A stretch of DNA of 30,136 bases from Chara braunii (GCA_003427395.1 BFEA01000174.1:380476-410611); one strand, 5' to 3'. Positions 1 through 10,049 are shown, counted from the stretch's first letter. Numbers and translations: made by a program. Notes: a model not told the origin generated them from the sequence alone.

Positions 1-46
<46 letters not shown>
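1..46. repeat. (AG)n microsatellite
   Basis: The window opens inside a pure AG dinucleotide run that presumably continues off the left edge. Bases 47-393 after it hold no gene that I can see. Confidence 0.97.
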
Positions 47-51
<5 letters not shown>

Positions 52-490
52 GGAGCAGTGCCATTTTGAAAGCACGTACCATCAGGACTGCTGGGGGGCA
101 AACGTAATTCCCGTTCGGAAGGGCCCGGTCCAGCCCCACTGAAGTGTAATATACCGTCTCCTAGCCCTGCCTGCAGTTTGTTTTTTTCCCTTCTGCATCA
201 GTGAATTGCACTCACAATACCGAAACTTTGCCTGTACACATCGATAATGTTCACATTTTTACCACGGTAGTACTTTCCCCAAGGTTTTTATCTTTAATTA
301 TGAATAACGTATCCTCATTTTTATGATCAGAGGAAGAGACATGCCTTCATCCATTGTACTTCACAGTGGGACAGACTCTGAGTACTCTCTCAATTGGAGA
401 TTAAGAGGAGAGATGAAGAAGGGGGCACGAGTAACGGACTGAGGAGGACAGTAAAGAGAGCAGAACCAATCGTAGTCAATCAAAGCAAAG

Positions 491-1868
491 TTGGACATCA
501 TACGAGATTACACACCAGAGGAGAAAGCGAAGGGGATGGACACTCTAGCCAAGCTGCACTCTGTCAGCAAAACGACCCTTTGCCAATGGGTGCATCATCT
601 CGAAGACAACAAAACGACCCTTTGCCAATGGGTGCATCATCTCGAAGAGTTGGAAAACTCATTGTTAGACAGAACAAAGGTCAACCGCATGCAGCTTCAG
701 TTACCCGGAGGGGGAAGGAAACTGGACCACGTAGTCTTGGAGGATGAGCTCGAAGAATGGATTTTGGTAAAAATAAGAAAGGGCTGAGAGTGAGGGAGCA
801 ATACATAAAAGCAAAGGCATGACTGATTCACCAGCGCAAAGTAGAGGAAGGGGATGTGACGGAGGGTGTGGAGTTTGTCGTGCCGCATCCGAAGGGTGGT
901 TGTCACGGTTCAAACGGCGAAAGCATTTTGTTTCACGTAGACAGACTACAACACAATGCATTCCAGAAGATGTTGCGGACCTTTGCAGGCAATTCATTCA
1001 CGAAGTGCACTGGGTGGTTGAAAATAATAAAATAGCTCTGAAGAACATTTTCAATATGGATCGAGTTCCCCTCTATTTTGAGACAAAGCCATCATCTACT
1101 CTTGCCAAGATGGGACCACGAGATGTGTTGTCGCAAAAAGGTGGGACATCGCACAAAAGGTTCACAACAACCTTCACAATCTCACTTGCAGGTGAAATTT
1201 TGAAGCCTCACATTCTTTTCTCGAAGTTCAAAAATAAGCCAGTCATTGATGCTCCAGTGCATGTAGAGGTGAATGACACTGGGATGTGGAGCGATGACAT
1301 ACTCATGTCATACGTTAACAACACCATCGCCAACCGAAGACAGACTGCATTCGATCGTGCACCAGTCCTCATTGTGGATAGTTATGGACCACATTTGAAG
1401 TTGTCGGAGAACGATCGACTGAAGAAAATGAACATACACGTAGTGATCATTCCTCCCAACCTCATGAGCTTGTTGCAACCATTTGACGTGGAAGTCCATC
1501 GCTTTTTTCAGCAACACTACAGTCGCGAGTATGATGGGCACATTCAGAGGGCACTTCAAAACACCAACCTGCAAACAAAAGCAGGCAATCCGAAGTTTTC
1601 GTCCTATCAGATGGTGGCTGATTGGGTCTGTGCTTGGTTTCAAACGAAGACCAAGCAAGATATCACCAATGCATTTGAAGTCTGCGGACTCCAATTGAAA
1701 GCAGACTACGACTTAGCGAAGCTTCATGCACCATTGCGGGCATTGTTCAACCCCACGTTGAATATGGAAGAGTGGGATGCTGCCTTCGGCAAAGAGATCA
1801 TGGAAGCTGCAAATGGTTTTAATCTGGAGCTTCTGCAACCGCCTGCATATTTCATTCCTGTTGATTAG
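491..1868 (+). pseudogene. pogo/Tigger-like (CENP-B-related) DDE transposase, frameshifted
   Basis: Known role of the family: cut-and-paste transposition of Tc1/mariner-superfamily pogo/Tigger elements, with an N-terminal helix-turn-helix, a CENP-B-type DNA-binding part and a DDE_1 nuclease. Seen here: 491-783 encodes a psq/HTH-like N-terminus (TPEEKAKGMDTLAKLHSVSK) and the GGGRK...LEDELEEWI linker. 781-818 (REQYIKAKA) lies in a second frame. 819-1868 (349 codons) lies in a third and carries GWLSRFKRRKHF, then the catalytic aspartates in NMDRVP (D81), LIVDSYGPH (D187) and PPNLMSLLQPFDVEV (D223), so the last two are 35 residues apart. The DDE domain is full length and open to a natural stop. 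The HTH contains an in-frame 42-bp duplication. Two frameshifts near 780 and 818 argue against function, although a small intron there cannot be excluded. No clear ATG opens the first frame, and I could not identify terminal inverted repeats. Confidence 0.85.
568..648 (+). repeat. 42-bp in-frame tandem duplication within the transposase HTH
   Basis: Bases 568-606 recur exactly at 610-648 (period 42, 14 codons). The helix segment KTTLCQWVHHLE is therefore encoded twice. Such a doubled recognition helix would not fit the normal pogo fold, so this is probably replication slippage in a dead copy. Confidence 0.95.
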
Positions 1869-2320
1869 ACGAGAACCGAACCTTGCAGTCTGAGGCAGTG
1901 CCTACATCGCGCTGTTTATGGCCCTGAACCAATCATCACATGCAAAGAGTTCAGGTACATGGTAGTTGACTCCATGAAGGACATGGAGGAGGTGACCGAC
2001 ATAACTGATCCAATGTTACTGTTGTTGAGGACGTTATCTGCTTCGGTGTCAGCGAGTGTGAGAAGTGCACCATTCATGTGCAGGATGCTGCAGATTCTTT
2101 TGTTCATAGCTTCACGCCAAACAATTCCATGTTTGTCGCTTACTTAGTTTGTGTCAATGATTTTTATGTTCTCAAGCTTTAAAGTTCGCTTCGTTTGAGC
2201 TTGCATGATTGTATGTGAAACTTACAATCACGCTTTGACCTCTGCAGTGCTGTTTGTTTCAAAAACACGTCGAGAAATTAATACGTAACTTATTTTATTA
2301 GCTACTACAATTTTTTTTGC
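1869..2320. other. Non-coding stretch after the transposase
   Basis: No coding signature is visible on either strand. The sequence is moderately AT-rich and may hold the 3' untranslated part and right end of the pogo-like element. No inverted repeat matching the left side (60-490) was recognised. Confidence 0.5.
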
Positions 2321-2456
2321 GAACCCCCACTTTAGGGAGTTTGTTACTTACTATGTTAGTTTTTGCATTTTTATTCCTTCTGAACCCCCACTTTAGGAAG
2401 GTTATCACGTAATATGTTAGTTTTTACCATTTTTCTTACCACCCCCACTTTAGGGA
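2321..2456. repeat. About 60-bp tandem repeat, three copies of a CCCCCACTTTAGG core
   Basis: ACCCCCACTTTAGG(G/A)AG occurs at 2321-2339, 2382-2399 and 2440-2456. The T-rich interval containing ATGTTAGTTTTT(G/A)C is also repeated between them. The copies are diverged, so this is an old minisatellite-like array. Confidence 0.85.
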
Positions 2457-2556
2457 GGGTGTACACATGGTGGTGGTGGTGAGGGTAGGCACCCACTCAC
2501 GTAGACCAGTTATGTATATCATTTTGGGTATGGATAAGCGAGACAATTTTTTTGTA

Positions 2557-2757
2557 GTGGTAGTTTTCAGAGTAGACATTGTGAAGACAAAGTAGTTGGT
2601 TTTTCCGCTCTCAGTTTTGTTTCCCACTTGTCAAACTTTCGCAAGTGAACTCTCAGTTTTGTCCCGGTGGTAGTTTTTGACGTAGAGATTGTGAAGCTGA
2701 AGTAGCAGGCTTTCCGCTCTCAGTTTTGTTTCCCTCTTGTAGGATTTTCCCAAGTGC
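2557..2757. repeat. Diverged about 110-bp tandem repeat
   Basis: Two units start at GTGGTAG (2557 and 2667). They share GATTGTGAAG/CATTGTGAAG, CCGCTCTCAGTTTTGTTTCC and a final CAAGTG. The second unit is slightly shorter. No coding content. Confidence 0.8.
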
Positions 2758-2904
2758 TCTCATTCAAGCGAAGTTTGGTAATGCTCCCAGTATTTATTCC
2801 GGTTATACTGTGAGGACCCCGACTCAAGTGTTTCAAACTGAAAGGCAAGTTCAATAATTTTTGGGGAAAAAATAAATAAATGAACTGCTGATCTAGGCTG
2901 TTTT

Positions 2905-2990
2905 TCCGGGCGCCCGGGCACCCAACTTGTGCCCGGATACACGCCCGGGTGCCCGACCAGGCTGGGGGTAAGGTTCCGGGCAGCCCCAAC
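2905..2990. repeat. GC-rich palindromic patch
   Basis: CGGGCACCC (2915-2923) pairs with GGGTGCCCG (2947-2955), and further CCCGGG words lie in and beside the arms. The surrounding sequence is AT-rich, so the patch stands out. It may be the foldback end of a small element. A separate 12-bp palindrome GCGCTCGAGCGC lies at 3155-3166. Confidence 0.7.
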
Positions 2991-3299
2991 ACAAAAAAGA
3001 AAAAAGCGAAAGTAAAAAAATTCCAGAAAAAACATATGTTGTGTAGAATTGCAATACAAACAACTTTTGGCTGATGGTCACATCAGAATTCCTCATCGGA
3101 TGCCCCAAAAATAAAAAATCTTTTGTGGACGGGCGCGGGACCTGCGTTGCGGCGGCGCTCGAGCGCACTATGCATGCATCGTTGAGAAGTACGACTAGGG
3201 TTAGTGTGACGATGTCCAGCCGCCATAGCCTGGCGCGCTAAGCACGAGCGAGACGACATTCCTACGCAGCTACTGTGTGGCGAAAGGCAGGCAGTTAGC

Positions 3300-5018
3300 A
3301 AGCGCTAGTTTTGGACTGTCCCTAAAGCGCCACAGGAGGGGAAGGGAGGATGGGTAAGGTGGTGGGAGAAAGGGAAGGGGAAGAGGGGTGAGCCGCCAGA
3401 AGAAGTATAGAATACTTTGAACATACTGAACCGAAGAACGCGTTGGATAGCACGTCCTTCTTATGGAAGCAAACAGGAAGACCTACGTTTCTCGAGAGCT
3501 CATGCAGCGACCTCTTTTGAAAGAGACAGGCTCGGTTCCCACTCTTGACTCAAAGGCGGGGGGGTTTGGATGAATCTGGATGCTGACAGCGGAAGAAGCT
3601 TTCCAGGAACGTAAGGTATATTCATACCCCAACCAAACTTTGTCACTGTGTGTGGGCCAGAGCCTCGATCAATAACAGCCTTCCTGTCCTTAATCTGATC
3701 TTTCATACTATTCTTGACTAACATTTACTTCTCCAATAATTAATAGCAACAAACTTTTTTTTTCCCTTTTGTTTTCTGTCGGGGAGATAAATTCCACCAC
3801 TTCACGAACGGCACGCGTCCGAGATCGGACAAGTGGGTAAATTGGTATCTAGGATTCAGCCGCTTTTCTTCACAAGCGGCCGGCACATTCACCTTGGGAC
3901 GAAGTCTCTATCCACGCGCCCGAATAGGAATACTTCCATCGCAGGAACTGGGGCGGCTGGAAAGTTTCTCACAAGAAGACATTTTATTTAATGAATGACA
4001 GCAGGCGGGCTAGGGAAGTAGCTATTACAAAGGGGGTGTCAGTAGTAGTAACCCCCCCCCCTCTCCAACACGGGAACCAGGTCACTTGATTTCGCCCTCT
4101 GACACATCGTAAATAAGGGGGTCCAGTCCACCGAGATCCGTTTTATACGGGAAAGGGGGGCTTTCCGACTAGGCCCGTGGTGTGGGCCGGGTTTTGAGAG
4201 ATCAGAGAACGAACCTCGCCGTATTTTGCAGAAAGGTGCCAATTAGGAATAGTGCCCGAGATACCTGCCCCACGCTGTGTTGTTTTCCACCCTAACCTAA
4301 TAGAGCGGCTTTTTATGTAAGGAGAGGTCGTCTGTCTAGGCCCTCTGCTGCCAAAGGTTCCAGGAATAGTTCTCCGGAATAGTGGTCTGCCTTGAGAACC
4401 GCCGATACGGTAGCGAAAAGGACAAAACTCCAACATAGAAGGAATTCGACAACAAAACAGACGGGGCATAACGAGTGGAACGCGCCTGGAACGAGTAAAG
4501 ACAGTCGGCATCACCTAAGCATACGTGAGAAACGCGCCTAAAACGAAAATGGGCAATCTTTTTGCTGCAGGGGAGAGTGAGTTCATGCCATAGAACAACA
4601 TAACACACGAAACGCGCCAGCACAGGAGTAAGAACCAAGAGCGACTAAGTTTTCACTGCGCTTACCAGGGGTGGATAGTGATTAGGGGATTAATCCCAAG
4701 TCTGTCCAGGGCTGTTATTCGTCCTCTCACGTCGAAACAAACTACCAGTTAACCTGGGCAAAAGGCCTTCCTAAAGCAGGGAGTGTACTCTCCTCGCACC
4801 GGTTTATCGTTGATTCGATAGTAACGCAATAGAAGCGAATCCCTGTATTTCGTGTGTTCTATTTATCGGCTTCCAATGCAAACGAGGGGTGGGAAAGGTA
4901 GCTTTCAGTGGGGTTCGTATACCCCATTCTGGAAAAACGCGCAGGATGAGGGCAGCAGGGAGAAAGTTGATGGAAATATGGTGGGAAACGGGCATTCCGT
5001 ATACCCCATTCGGAAGCC
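3300..5018. other. Unassigned intergenic stretch, organelle-spacer-like in style
   Basis: I recognise no gene here. Short open frames on the minus strand (3500-3724, 4143-4514, 4336-4638) have no domain I can name. Composition and style (short homopolymers of G and C, no satellites) recall streptophyte mitochondrial spacer DNA, so a nuclear insertion of mitochondrial DNA is possible but unproven. The right part may instead be the untranslated leader or LTR remnant of the Ty3 element that follows. GTATACCCCATTC(T/G)GG occurs twice (about 4917-4933 and 4998-5013), just before the gag start. Bases 4111-4175 recur inverted at 8629-8693. Confidence 0.4.
4111..4175. repeat. 65-bp segment repeated exactly, inverted, at 8629-8693
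   Basis: The reverse complement of this segment (starting GGCCTAGTCGG, ending CCCCCTTATTT) is identical to 8629-8693 at every base. The next base on each side differs. On the minus strand here and the plus strand there, one frame reads GLVGKPPFPV. Confidence 0.95.
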
Positions 5019-6760
5019 ATGTCTACCTCAGCAATGCAGACTTCTCAAGCCGGTAGTTCAGGGTCTGCTGGGTCAACAGTCTCGCAGACACAGGTGCAGT
5101 CCACTGGCGTAATGGCGAGCCAGCCATTGTTGTTGACTCCTGAGGAGATCGCCATACAGGAGGCAGTCCTCCAGGAGGCACAGCTACAGAATGCTTTAGG
5201 AAAGATAAAAGCGGAGAAAGAAAAGATGATTAGAAGAAGAGCCAGGATGCAACGTAGACAAGCGGACGTTAGTGAGTTAGAGGAAATGGATCTGACGAAT
5301 GTGCCTGAAGATGTAAGACTATTACGGTCGCTCCTGCTTAATGTAGTAGAGATGCAGGACCATCAGACAACCATCCTTCAGGACATCCAGCAAAGTCTGG
5401 CCCTGTTGGTTGGGCGAACGCAGGCCACGTCGCCAATGTCCGGGCCTGGTGCCTGGCCCGTTGCACATCCTCCTCCTTGTCCCACCGGTAACAGGGGTAT
5501 CCCCATATGTAGCCCCATCATCGGTTGCGATCGTTTCCTTGGGCATGCCGCTGTCAGGAGGGGTAACAACAGGGAGTAGTTTGCAGGTTCCTGTTCAGAC
5601 AGTGTACACCCAAACTCCGTCGCAGGTTGCAATCACCACGCAGCCTGCTATCTCGCAGCCTGTGCAGCCTCAGGGCACATAGCCCCAGCAGCTAGCACAG
5701 TAACCTGTGTCACTGGGTCCACAGCCCGGAATGGTGCAGGGACCAGGACAAACTCAGTGGGTTCCAAAGAAGGCCATCGCCGCTCCCAAACCTTTTACAG
5801 GGGACAAGAGAGGCGAAGACCTCGACACATGGTTGAGGTCAGTGCCAGTCTATGTTAGGTGCAAACTTACCTTGCCGCACGAAGAAGTGCTTGTGGCTGC
5901 ATCTTACCTAGATGGTAGTGCAGCAAGATGGTTGAGCGGTTTAGTGCAGCTCCAGGGATATGGTCATGACTTCCACGCTTGGGCAGCCACCCAGAAACTG
6001 GATGACTTCCTGAAGATGGTGGAGGAGAGGTGGCACGATCCTCAGGAGGCTCAAAGGGCCACTGATGCGATCCTGACACTGCAAACGAGGGAGTCGACAC
6101 TGTTGAGTGTCTGATCTGTGTCCCAGGGTGCGCTATGACCCCCAGGTCCTGCTGACTTCGTACTTGAGATGCTTTTCTCAGCCTCTCAGGAACCAATTGG
6201 CAAAAGAGGCCAATATCAATATGCACAACTTTCCTTCGTTTAGCAAGGTGGCCCTAGACCTTGAAGCTAAGATAGGGCATGGACAAGCACCCACTACGGA
6301 TGGGAGGAGGAAGACACTGCCTCCTAACTGGAAGGCGAAGGGTCGCTTAATGTTTGTCGATAATGATGGTTCCACTATCGAAGTCGACGAACACTTCCAG
6401 GAGGGAGTAGGTTCAGTGGCGGGCAGCGTAGAAACTTCAGAGGGTGGAGTGGTCGCTACCGTAGCTCAAAAAGGTAAGGCGACCGGTAGACGCCGCGAAG
6501 GCTCCCGTTCCAGGAGTCAAGTTGACCCCAACGCTCCTCCATGGGAGAAAGCGGGTCTTACAGAGGACGTGTGGAGAGATCGTTACTCTCGGTAGGCCTG
6601 TATTCGTTGTGGTCAATATGGCCACAACCAATTCAAGTGTCGCAATAAGAAAGTGACAGAAAAGATCCCGCCTACGATGGGGCAGGTGTTGGGATCCTCT
6701 CATCCTGTTGGTAGCAACGTTGCTAGTACTTCAGGCAGTGCTCCGGGAAACACGTCGGGC
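5019..6760 (+). pseudogene. Ty3/gypsy Gag (capsid plus zinc knuckle), decayed
   Basis: Gag assembles the particle and binds the element RNA. The ATG at 5019 opens a Ser/Gln-rich N-terminus followed by a charged, probable coiled-coil stretch (IQEAVLQEAQLQNALGKIKA). Near 5440 the frame shifts by one and a Pro/Gln/Val-rich linker follows, with stops at 5680 (TAG) and 5701 (TAA). The retrotransposon_gag domain begins around 5760 (APKPFTGDKRGEDLDTWLR) and runs past GSAARWLSGL. A second frameshift near 6100 leads into VRYDPQVLLTSYLRCF and FPSFSKVALDLEAKIG. After a TAG at 6593 comes a CCHC knuckle, CIRCGQYGHNQFKC (6599-6640). The family match is clear. The copy would not yield a full Gag. Confidence 0.88.
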
Positions 6761-6776
6761 CAGTAGGAATAGTAGC

Positions 6777-6967
6777 TGTTCCTGCTAGGGTCGAGGTGGT
6801 GGAGACACCCTCACCATCTCGAGAGATGGCCCAAGCTACTGACTCCCATGTCGTCCCGCAAACACATTCAGNTGTTCCTGCTAGGGTCGAGGTGGTGGAG
6901 ACACCCTCACCATCTCGAGAGATGGCCCAAGCTACTGACTCCCATGTCGTCCCGCAAACACATTCAG
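6777..6967. repeat. 95-bp exact duplication separated by a single N
   Basis: 6777-6871 and 6873-6967 are identical, with one N at 6872. A perfect repeat abutting a lone N is the usual mark of two overlapping contig ends joined without merging. This is probably an assembly artefact in the Gag-Pol junction, not biology. Confidence 0.9.
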
Positions 6968-7084
6968 ACCCATCGAGCCTCTGTTCGATGAATGTGTTTG
7001 AGTCCTTAGAGGAGCTAGAGGTGGAGTGGTCTAGATCAGACCCACTAGCTTCTTGAACGGCACTAGTCAAAGCCCCGAAGGGTG

Positions 7085-7369
7085 AGATGTTCGTCAGCGA
7101 GGTTGTCAGTGGCGGCCGCAAGGCCGGGGCCTATTATGACACTTGCGCGACTAGGAACTTTATTAGTCGCGCGTGCGTTGAAAGGCTGCGTTTACAGGGG
7201 CAAGTGCAGGCGCCTGAGTCAACCTGTGGAGTCAACCTGTGCCAACAAACAGCGCATGGTAGTTAACGACGGAGGGGACTTGAGACATCGTGTCTCGTTC
7301 CTAGTAAGTGACGAGATCCCAATGGATATGTTACTAGGTATGTACTACCTCTCTGTAGCACAGCCCTAG
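7085..7369 (+). pseudogene. Ty3/gypsy aspartic protease, decayed
   Basis: The retroviral-type protease matures Gag-Pol. The active-site region reads YYDTCATRNFIS with Asp at 7138-7140. Most plant Ty3 elements have D(S/T)GA here, so Cys replaces the usual Gly. The frame is broken by a 13-bp tandem duplication (7216-7241), after which the next frame continues with QRMVVNDGGDLRHRVSFLV and the flap/terminal motif DMLLGMYYL. A TAG at 7367 separates it from the RT frame, which carries on in the same phase. A TGA at 7054 precedes it. Assignment is firm; function is excluded. Confidence 0.85.
7216..7241. repeat. 13-bp tandem duplication causing the protease frameshift
   Basis: GAGTCAACCTGTG at 7216-7228 is repeated at once at 7229-7241. 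Since 13 is not a multiple of 3, it moves the protease from one frame to the next exactly where the two open frames meet. Confidence 0.95.
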
Positions 7370-7387
7370 TTTGACTGGGACCGAAAA

Positions 7388-8628
7388 GTGGTCAAACACA
7401 CTTTGCCAGGTGGAGGGACCGCCAGATTACATAAGTTCAAAGCTAGTAGTCTGATCGAGTCCTATGGGTGCATGTGTGCGGCTGCGTTCCACAATTATTA
7501 TAAGCAAAATCAAGAGGAGGGTATGTATTTAGTTTATGTCTCTGCTGCAGGCGAGCCGGTGAAAATGTCGCCGGAGATAGAGGGAGTAGTTGCTAAGTAC
7601 CCTGATCTATTTGAAGAGCCAATAGGGGCTGTTGAGAGGGAGGTCTTCCATGCGATAGAGATTATCCCAGGGTCTAATATCCCAAAGGGTAGGATCTATC
7701 GGATGTCTCCAGACGAGCTTGATGAGCTTTGCCGCCAACTCAAGGAACTCGTAGAGAAGGGTTGGATTCGGTCGAGTGTCTCTCTTTATGGGTCTCCAGT
7801 TCTATTCGTACCTAAGAAGGAGGGTACTCTTAGGATGTGCATTGACTATAGGGGCCTCAATGCCATCATAGTAAAGAATAGAGAGACCCTACCGCACATC
7901 GACGATCTGTTAGATAGACTGCAAGGGTGTCGGTACTTCAGTAAGATAGATCTGAAGTCCGGGGAACAGCCAGATTGCAATCCGGACCGAGGATCAGCAC
8001 AAAACCGCTTTCCAGACCAGGTACGGTCTGTACGAGTTTGTGGTGATGCCTTTTGGCCTTTGCAATGCTCCTGGCACCTTTCAGCATGCTATGAATCGGA
8101 TATTCCATGACAGATAAGTTTGTCATCGTGTACCTCGATGACATACTTATTTTTAGTAAGACTATCGAGGAGCACGTTGCACATTTGGACAAAGTCCTCA
8201 GTCTCCTGCGACAACACAAGTTCAAGATCAACGGTGANAAGTGCGAGTTTGGCCGCACCCGTGTCTTGTACTTGGGTCATGAGATTTCCGCGGACGGGTT
8301 GAAGCCCGATGACGCGAAGGTGGCCAACATTCGTGATTGGCCACGTCCTTAGTCTGTGACTGAGATGAGATCTTTCTTGGGAATGACAGGCTACTATATG
8401 ACTTTCGTTAAGAACTATAGCATAGTGGCCGCTCCTTTGACTGATCTGACCCGCCTTGACACCCCATGGGGGTGGACAAACGAGTGTGAGGCTGCTTTCA
8501 GACATCTCAAGCATGCGTTGACGCACTACGAGGTTTTGAAACTTCCTGATCCTGACAAGTTGTTTATAGTCACCACGGATGGCAACCAATATGGCATCGG
8601 CGCCGTGCTTGCCCAGCCTGTACTCTCT
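7388..8628 (+). pseudogene. Ty3/gypsy reverse transcriptase and start of RNase H, decayed
   Basis: RT copies the element RNA into DNA. 7388-7963 encodes the connector and fingers, including [30 protein letters not shown] and [14 protein letters not shown] frameshift near 7964 leads to a second frame with [19 protein letters not shown] and the MPFGLCNAP palm motif. Another shift near 8105 gives the frame with the catalytic YLDD (8131-8142), LYLGHEIS and the thumb. A TAG at 8350 interrupts it, then FLGMTGYYMTFVKNYS leads into RNase H with TTDGNQYGIGAVLAQP. The protein is cut off after the first RNase H aspartate by the 65-bp foreign segment at 8629. One N lies at 8238. Confidence 0.9.
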
Positions 8629-8693
8629 GGCCTAGTCGGAAAGCCCCCCTTTCCCGTATAAAACGGATCTCGGTGGACTGGACCCCCTTATTT
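8629..8693. repeat. 65-bp patch, exact inverted copy of 4111-4175, joining two Ty3 fragments
   Basis: It begins one codon after the RNase H frame of element 1 and ends just where an unrelated RT fragment begins. The patch is therefore the entire filler between two retroelement pieces. It looks like filler DNA from a repair or template-switch event. Confidence 0.9.
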
Positions 8694-8870
8694 TATTTCA
8701 GCAAATCGACAGAGGAACATTTGAGACATCTTGAGGAAGTGTTCAACATCCTCAAGAAAACGCAGCTCCACGTCAATTTGGAGAAATATGTACAACGTCA
8801 TCTATCTAGAACACTGGTTGTCTGCTGCAGGCCTTGAGTCTGAGGCAACCAAGGTTGAGGTCATACGATG
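8694..8870 (+). pseudogene. Fragment of a second, different Ty3/gypsy reverse transcriptase
   Basis: FSKSTEEHLRHLEEVFNILK (from 8697) is the segment that normally follows the YLDD box, so the catalytic motif itself is missing. After a frameshift near 8790 the next frame gives IYLEHWLSAAGLESEATKVE, matching the usual YLGHxVSxxGxxxxxxK region. The wording differs from element 1 at the same place ([17 protein letters not shown]). This is therefore another family or copy and not a duplication of element 1. Homology fades after about 8870. Confidence 0.8.
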
Positions 8871-8876
8871 TCGACA

Positions 8877-8900
8877 CAAATACCCTTACAAGGGTATTTG
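8877..8900. repeat. Perfect 10-bp stem with 4-base loop
   Basis: CAAATACCCT (8877-8886) and AGGGTATTTG (8891-8900) are exact complements around TACA, right at the point where the RT fragment loses recognisable homology. It may be a breakpoint hairpin. There is no sign of transcription-related function. Confidence 0.75.
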
Positions 8901-9507
8901 TTCACATTTTTGCATCTTACACGAGACGCATCTTGATGATACTTAAGAGAGTGCCCCATTTTTGCATGACCGCAACGGACTCTCAGAAGTCGGAATGGCG
9001 AGCTCGCATATGGTTAGATCAAAGAGTGTGTGACTGTGCACTTTGGGGGCACGCGCGGTTTTAGGCAGACGTCTCGTGATTTAGTGACTGGTGTCGTCAT
9101 TGACAACCTTGCGCAACAATGCGAGCTAGAAAATGATTAAAATTTCGATTTGCATTGTGCGCACACTGACCACGCGCGCATAGACACTGGCAGTGTTACG
9201 ATCGGCGTCGAGGTTAACTATCAAAACCGTGATCGGAGGTGAGTTTGTTGACTCACCAGTGGCGGCGCTTGGGTCAACGTAGTGTGAGGTGCGTTGGATA
9301 CTTAGGTTGACCATGTTTTGTTCGATAGTAGATGTCGCCGACGACCTTGGAAAAATTGGCATGAGTAGGGTATGATGAAAGTAAAAGTTGGGGTTTCCCA
9401 ATGTCAAGGTGGTAAAAGGTATGGCCTTTTGAGGGAGTCGTCGATTGAGAGAGTCGGAATCCTTGGCGACAGTGCAATTTTTTCATATGCGCGGCGGCCG
9501 CAGGTAG
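8901..9507. other. No recognisable gene
   Basis: Open frames here (for example 9126-9407 and 9274-9576, minus strand) have no motif I recognise and look like chance. No repeat with other parts of the window was noticed except at the right edge, where the 271-bp array starts. Confidence 0.5.
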
Positions 9508-10049
9508 AGCCAGCCCCTCCAAGCGCCAGGTGCAGCGTGTAGTAGTCATGGAAGTGGCCCGTGGGCCAAAGTGCAACCTTTAGTGCAGTTGACAGGCCTA
9601 GGAGCAAAGCGGATACTCTTTAGAAGGGAATTTGCGCCTGTTGCACCCAGCCATGGGCCTAGCACTATAGGTTACGACATCAGATTAACAAACTGTCGAT
9701 ACAAGGATCGAGACCTGCGACTAGTGACAAAGCAATAATGGAGCACTATGAAGACAACCGAGGGGGTGAGGGCCTGGCAGCCGGGCCCTCCAAGCGCCAC
9801 TTGCAGCATGTAGTAGTCATGGAAGTGGTCAGTGGGCCAAAGTGCAACCTTTAGTGCAGTTGACAGGCCTAGGAGCAAAGCGGATACTCTTTTTAAGGGA
9901 ATTTGTGCCTGCTGCACCCAGCCATGGGCCTAGCACTATAGGTCACGACATCAGATTAACAAACTGTCGATACAAGGATCGAGACTTGCGACTAGTGACG
10001 AAGCCATAATGGAGCACCATGAAGTCAACTGAGGGGGTGAGGGTCTGGT
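9508..10049. repeat. 271-bp tandem repeat, two copies
   Basis: CCCTCCAAGCGCCA starts at 9515 and again at 9786. The units stay nearly identical through AGTAGTCATGGAAGTGG, GGCCTAGGAGCAAAGCGG, CATGGGCCTAGCACTATAGG and the final GAGGGGGTGAGG. The few differences are mainly transitions, so the duplication is moderately old. No coding content is apparent. Confidence 0.93.

Larger units (their letters stand above)
5019..8628 (+). mobile_element. Ty3/gypsy retrotransposon relic 1 (gag-pr-RT, truncated)
   Basis: The domain order gag, CCHC knuckle, aspartic protease, RT, start of RNase H is that of Ty3/gypsy (Metaviridae) elements. Integrase, the 3' LTR and the rest of RNase H are absent because the element stops at 8628 against a foreign 65-bp segment. 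No LTR or primer binding site was found upstream. Coding is interrupted by in-frame stops (5680, 5701, 6593, 7054, 7367, 8350) and several frameshifts, so this copy is dead. The 96-bp duplication at 6777-6967 is probably an assembly error, not decay. Confidence 0.9.

Noticed and set aside
5867-6226. Minus-strand open frame opposite gag
   Set aside because: It is antisense to a clear gag domain and has no motif of its own.
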